Below, in pieces: positions 6,634 to 9,509 of a stretch of 9,509 bases of DNA; position 1 is the stretch's first letter; every line of letters starts with the position of its first letter. A program made the position numbers and the translations under genes. This DNA comes from an uncultured Sphingomonas sp. (lineage in GTDB: Bacteria > Pseudomonadota > Alphaproteobacteria > Sphingomonadales > Sphingomonadaceae). The notes below the pieces were generated by a model, which ran no database searches, had not been told where the DNA came from, and saw only the letters and a program-made list of their open reading frames with translations. The stretch is taken from NCBI GenBank assembly GCA_946482655.1, contig CAMLSA010000110.1, forward strand, positions 1-9,509, read 5' to 3'.

Positions 6634-7409
6634 TGTTCGTCGATAGCCATTGTCACCTCAACTATGCGGGCCTCGCCGAGCGCCAGCGGGAGGTGCTCGC
6701 CGCCGCCCGCGCCGCCGGCGTGACGGCAATGCTCAACATCTCCACCCGCGCAGCCGAATGGGACGCGGTACTAGAGACGGCCGAGCGGGAGCCCGATGTC
6801 TGGGCGAGCGTCGGCATCCATCCCCACGACGCCGACACCCATGAGGACATCGAAACCTCGCTTCTGATCGGCAAGGCGAAGCATCCCCGGATCATCGGCA
6901 TTGGCGAAACTGGCCTCGACTTCTACTATGACAAGTCCGATCGTGACCGGCAGCGCGCCAGCTTCCGCCGTCATATCGCCGCCGCCCGCGAGACTGGACT
7001 TCCGCTGATCGTCCACAGCCGGGAAGCCGAGGCTGACACCACCGCCATATTAGGCGAAGAGATGGGGAAGGGGGCCTTCACCGCGGTTATCCACTGCTTC
7101 ACCGGCAGCGCCGCGCTCGCCCGAGCTATGCTCGACCTGGGTTTTTCGATTTCTCTCTCCGGCATCGTCACCTTCAGGAATGCTGCCGACCTGCGCGAAA
7201 CGGCCCAGCTGATCCCACGCGACCGATTGCTGATCGAGACCGACAGCCCCTTTCTGGCGCCGGTGCCGCACCGGGGAAAGCCGTGCGAGCCCGCTTTCGT
7301 CGCCGACACGGCGCGTTTCCTTGCCGCGGAACTCGGCAGAAATATTGAAGGTCTGGCACAAGAAACGACGGATAATTTCTTCAGTCTTTTCACGAAAGCA
7401 AAACCGTGA
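6633..7409 (+). CDS. TatD family metal-dependent deoxyribonuclease/hydrolase
   Basis: TatD-family proteins are TIM-barrel metal hydrolases; E. coli TatD is a Mg-dependent 3'-5' exonuclease linked to DNA repair. The 258 residues match the family. Metal-ligand motifs are in the expected order: SHCHL with His6 and His8, GIGETGLDFYY with Glu92, VHSREA with His128, IHCFTGS with His154, and ETDSPFLAPVPHRGKPCEP with Asp204. It starts at ATG 6633, sharing one base with the metG stop, and ends in a GTGA overlap with the next gene. It is cytosolic, with no signal peptide. This position downstream of metG is common in bacteria, where the protein is often labelled YcfH/TatD; its specific substrate is unknown. 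The last 25 or so codons are less GC-rich than the rest. Confidence 0.93.
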   Translation: MFVDSHCHLNYAGLAERQREVLAAARAAGVTAMLNISTRAAEWDAVLETAEREPDVWASVGIHPHDADTHEDIETSLLIGKAKHPRIIGIGETGLDFYYDKSDRDRQRASFRRHIAAARETGLPLIVHSREAEADTTAILGEEMGKGAFTAVIHCFTGSAALARAMLDLGFSISLSGIVTFRNAADLRETAQLIPRDRLLIETDSPFLAPVPHRGKPCEPAFVADTARFLAAELGRNIEGLAQETTDNFFSLFTKAKP

Positions 7410-8170
7410 AGCTACGTATCCTGGGATGCGGCACCTCCTCGGGCGTGCCCCGGATCGGCAATGACTGGGGCGCTTGCGACCCCGCCGAACCCCGCAACCG
7501 GCGCAGCCGCGCATCGATCGTCGTTGAAAGCGCCACCACGCGCCTGCTGGTCGATACTTCGCCCGACATGCGCCAGCAATTGCTCGACGCGGATCTGATC
7601 GACATCGACGCGATCCTCTGGACGCATGATCATGCCGATCACTGCCACGGCATCGACGACGCGCGGCAACTCTTCCATGCGCGGCGTTCGCCGGTGCCCG
7701 GCTATGGCTTCGCAGAGACGATCGATCAGCTCAAGATTCGCTTCGGCTACGTCTTCTATGGGCGGGACGGCTATCCGCCGACGATTGAAGATCGCGTCCT
7801 GGCGCCCGATATGACGATCGGCGACATCCGGGTGAGAACAGTGGCGCAACCGCACGGCAATATCTACAGCGCCGGTTTCCGGTTCGATCTTAATGAGAAA
7901 TCCATCGGGTATTCAACGGATTTTCATTATGTTACGGATGAAATGATAGAAACATTCTCAGCCGTTGACATCTGGGTGGTCGATGCTTTGCGCGAACGAC
8001 CGCATCCGACCCACACCCATTTGGCGCTGACCCTCGATGCCGTGTCGCGTGCGAGGCCGGGGCGTGCGATCCTCACCCATATGGATCAATCAATGGATTA
8101 TGTTCCGCTCAGCGCCCGTCTGCCGGAGGGCGTGGAGCCGGGCTATGACGGGATGGAGATCGAGCTGTGA
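7406..8170 (+). CDS. metallo-beta-lactamase-fold hydrolase, PhnP-like
   Basis: This is an MBL-fold metal hydrolase of 254 residues. The N-terminus MKLRILGCGTSSGVPRIG is typical of the PhnP-like group, whose characterised member is a phosphodiesterase acting on cyclic ribose phosphates. The metal site is THDHADH (73-79: His74, His76, Asp78, His79), with His150 in QPHG, Asp172 in STDF and His225 in THMD. A Cys24 in GNDWGACDP and a PHPTHTH segment (199-205) are further group features. Starts at GTG 7406 in a 4-base GTGA overlap with the TatD gene; no Shine-Dalgarno is evident, only an A-rich stretch, so initiation is probably coupled. No C-P lyase genes are nearby, so a phosphonate role is not supported. 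The true substrate is unknown. Codons for residues about 162-185 form an AT-rich island. Confidence 0.9.
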   Translation: MKLRILGCGTSSGVPRIGNDWGACDPAEPRNRRSRASIVVESATTRLLVDTSPDMRQQLLDADLIDIDAILWTHDHADHCHGIDDARQLFHARRSPVPGYGFAETIDQLKIRFGYVFYGRDGYPPTIEDRVLAPDMTIGDIRVRTVAQPHGNIYSAGFRFDLNEKSIGYSTDFHYVTDEMIETFSAVDIWVVDALRERPHPTHTHLALTLDAVSRARPGRAILTHMDQSMDYVPLSARLPEGVEPGYDGMEIEL

Positions 8171-8334
8171 CCGGCGACCAGATAGTCGCGTGTATCGCCA
8201 TTGTCGGGATGATGGCTCTGGTCGTGCCCCGGCTGGTGAATGACAGGACGCCACGGCACAAGATGCTTCGCATGGTCGGGCTGTGGATTCTCATCCTCGC
8301 CGTGATTACGGTCGTCGTTATGACGCTGAGCTGA
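8167..8334 (+). CDS. 55-residue two-helix membrane protein, unknown function
   Basis: A GTG at 8167 overlaps the upstream stop as GTGA, the same junction type as the preceding gene pair. It opens a 55-codon frame ending at TGA 8332-8334. The product starts MTGDQIVACIAIVGMMALVV. Two hydrophobic segments (about 5-21 and 37-53) flank a short basic, polar loop (PRLVNDRTPRHKMLR, 21-35). With two helices and a positive loop it would most simply be a hairpin with both ends periplasmic and the loop in the cytosol. There is no signal peptide, cysteine motif or catalytic signature. It closes the run, and the DNA becomes AT-rich right after its stop. I do not recognise the family. The overlap, the clean hydrophobic pattern and the position support a real gene over a chance frame. 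Confidence 0.72.
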   Translation: MTGDQIVACIAIVGMMALVVPRLVNDRTPRHKMLRMVGLWILILAVITVVVMTLS

Positions 8335-8400
8335 TCATCAATTTAACATAATATATATTATCGGACTAGCGGGCGCGAAGCGAGATGGTGTCATATTCTG
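8335..8400. other. AT-rich convergent spacer with a 14-bp palindrome
   Basis: This 66-bp spacer separates the ends of two convergent transcription units. It contains the perfect AT-only palindrome ATAATATATATTAT (8348-8361). No GC-rich stem with a T tract is visible on either strand, so a standard intrinsic terminator is not supported. Transcription may end by Rho or by read-through between the units. Confidence 0.6.
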
Positions 8401-9231
8401 TCAGTCGACGAATCCGGTCGCGCGCCCTTTGGCTTCCCACATCTCGAAATCCCGCCTCGCGTGATCGAGTTTGGCGTACGCCCTGTCGAACGCATCGTTA
8501 CCGAGCGGAAGCCTGAGCGGAGGTTCAGGAGAATCGACTGCTTCGATCATCACAGCAACAGCTTTGGTGGGGTCGCCGGGCTGGAGTCCGTTCAACCGCT
8601 CCGGCCGTCTGCGCATCTGGCCGCTCGTCTCTTCATAACCATCGATCACATGCGCCGCCATGTCGATCGACCGTCCGAGGAAGTCCGTGCGGAACGAGCC
8701 CGGTTCGACGATGATGATCTTGATCCCGAACGGCTCCAGTTCCTTCGACAGCGCCTCGGACAGGCCTTCCACCGCGAATTTACTCGCTGCGTAAAGGCCA
8801 AAACCCGCCCCGCCGTAAAAGCCGCCGATCGAGGAAATGTTGACGATCCGTCCGCCCCCTCGCGGTCGCATCATGGGGAGCGCCGCCCGCGTCGTTTCGA
8901 GCAGGCCGAAGAAATTCGTCTCCAACATCGGCCGATATTCCTCGGGGCTGGTTTCCTCGACCGCGCCGAACATTCCGTAGCCGGCATTGTTCACGAGGAC
9001 GTCCAGCCTGCCGAAGCGCGCCTCGGTGGCCGCCATCGCCGCGACGATATCCGCTTGTTTCGTGACATCGAGTTTGACGGCCAGCGCATGCTCTGGATGA
9101 CGCCGCACGAGATCGTCCAGCGTCGCGGGGTTGCGGGCGGAAATCACCGCCTGATCTCCGCGCGCGAGCACCGCGTCCGCAAGATAACGACCGAAACCCG
9201 ACGAGCAGCCGGTGATAAACCATGTTTTCAT
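8401..9231 (-). CDS. classical short-chain dehydrogenase/reductase (SDR)
   Basis: This is a cytosolic NAD(P)-dependent oxidoreductase of 276 residues. The Rossmann dinucleotide motif is TGCSSGFGR (7-15). Arg33 after the second strand (ISARNP) suggests NADP(H) preference. NNAG (81-84), Asn106 in ETNFFG, Ser133/134 in NISS, and Tyr147-x-x-x-Lys151 in YAASK give a complete catalytic set, followed by EPG (176-178) and a C-terminal region of the kind seen in oxidoreductases of this subgroup. The substrate cannot be read from sequence. ATG 9231 (reading leftwards) was chosen because the Rossmann strand starts immediately (MKTWFITG); an in-frame ATG 41 codons further upstream would overlap the mutL coding end and adds no conserved sequence. 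It lies 50 bp downstream of mutL on the same strand and may be co-transcribed. The ribosome binding site is weak. Confidence 0.92.
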   Translation of the reverse strand: MKTWFITGCSSGFGRYLADAVLARGDQAVISARNPATLDDLVRRHPEHALAVKLDVTKQADIVAAMAATEARFGRLDVLVNNAGYGMFGAVEETSPEEYRPMLETNFFGLLETTRAALPMMRPRGGGRIVNISSIGGFYGGAGFGLYAASKFAVEGLSEALSKELEPFGIKIIIVEPGSFRTDFLGRSIDMAAHVIDGYEETSGQMRRRPERLNGLQPGDPTKAVAVMIEAVDSPEPPLRLPLGNDAFDRAYAKLDHARRDFEMWEAKGRATGFVD

Positions 9232-9281
9232 CGAGGGATCTTGGCCTTGCGGATTGTGGAATGCAATGCTTTGTGCGGCCG

Positions 9282-9509
9282 CTACCTGCGCCCGAACAGT
9301 TTTTCGATATCGCCGTGGCCGAGCTTGATCCAGGTCGGCCGGCCGTGGTTGCACTGGCCTGAATGAGGCGTGATCTCCATTTCGCGGAGCAACGCATTCA
9401 TTTCCGCAACGGACAGGATCCGCCCCGCCCGGACGGACCCGTGGCAGGCCATCGTGGCCGCGACATGATCGAGCCGCTCCCTGAGCGACAGCGCCTCGTC
9501 ATAGGCGGC
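9282..9509 (-). CDS. mutL: DNA mismatch repair protein MutL, C-terminal fragment (cut by window edge)
   Basis: Only the last 75 codons and the TAG stop (9282-9284) are in the window; the gene continues past 9509. The frame reads [20 protein letters not shown], then [10 protein letters not shown], then a helix [13 protein letters not shown], then [12 protein letters not shown] and finally [25 protein letters not shown] and the terminal FGRR correspond to the conserved C-terminal metal-binding and catalytic motifs of endonuclease-type MutL (the ACR, C-P-H-G-R-P and FxR motifs). This implies a nicking MutL, as expected in bacteria without MutH. The N-terminal GHKL ATPase is outside the window. 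It is read on the minus strand, upstream of the SDR gene. Confidence 0.93.
   Translation of the reverse strand, partial: AAYDEALSLRERLDHVAATMACHGSVRAGRILSVAEMNALLREMEITPHSGQCNHGRPTWIKLGHGDIEKLFGRR

Noticed and set aside
9275..9282. GCGGCCGC palindrome at the mutL/SDR junction
   Set aside because: A single 8-bp GC palindrome is expected by chance in DNA of this composition; it does not resemble a terminator or an attachment site.
9232..9354. N-terminal extension of the SDR by 41 residues
   Set aside because: It would overlap the mutL coding end and precede the Rossmann first strand with unconserved sequence. The SDR fold starts right at the internal Met.
8461..9366. 301-codon open frame on the plus strand
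   Set aside because: It is antisense to the SDR and the end of mutL, both unambiguous, and its translation is arginine-rich shadow sequence.

Overview
The window looks like chromosomal housekeeping DNA from a GC-rich alphaproteobacterium, most likely a sphingomonad. This placement is an inference from the cell-wall/tmk/holB/metG/tatD gene order, the zinc-cysteine-free MetG and HolB, and protein style, not from a database match. I see no mobile element, CRISPR array, phage gene or defence cassette.

Layout: (1) 1-90, minus strand: a complete tRNA-Ser(UGA) with encoded CCA. (2) 91-235: a 145-bp divergent spacer with a small hairpin and a 10-bp tandem repeat. (3) 236-8334, plus strand: nine tightly packed co-directional genes: an MltB-type lytic transglycosylase, rlpA, a PBP5/6-type D-Ala-D-Ala carboxypeptidase, tmk, holB, metG, a TatD-family nuclease, a PhnP-like metallo-beta-lactamase-fold hydrolase and a 55-residue two-helix membrane protein. 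Neighbours overlap by 1, 4 or 17 bases, except for a 4-bp gap before tmk and an 80-bp gap before metG. (4) 8335-8400: a short AT-rich convergent spacer. (5) 8401-9231, minus strand: a classical short-chain dehydrogenase/reductase. (6) 9282-9509, minus strand: the C-terminal end of mutL, cut by the window edge.

The first three genes of the plus-strand run form a periplasmic peptidoglycan-remodelling module: two glycan-cleaving enzymes (one a SPOR-domain, septum-targeted candidate lipoprotein) and a stem-peptide trimming carboxypeptidase. The next genes supply dTTP precursor (Tmk), the clamp-loader subunit delta' (HolB), charged methionine tRNA (MetG) and two metal-dependent hydrolases. The overlapping stop/start codons suggest translational coupling along the run, with metG possibly having its own initiation signal in the 80-bp gap.

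Nothing here amounts to a convincing new system. The best leads are the small two-helix membrane protein at the end of the run, two sharply AT-rich islands inside otherwise GC-rich genes (metG and the PhnP-like gene), and a perfect hairpin placed exactly between the carboxypeptidase stop and the tmk GTG start.
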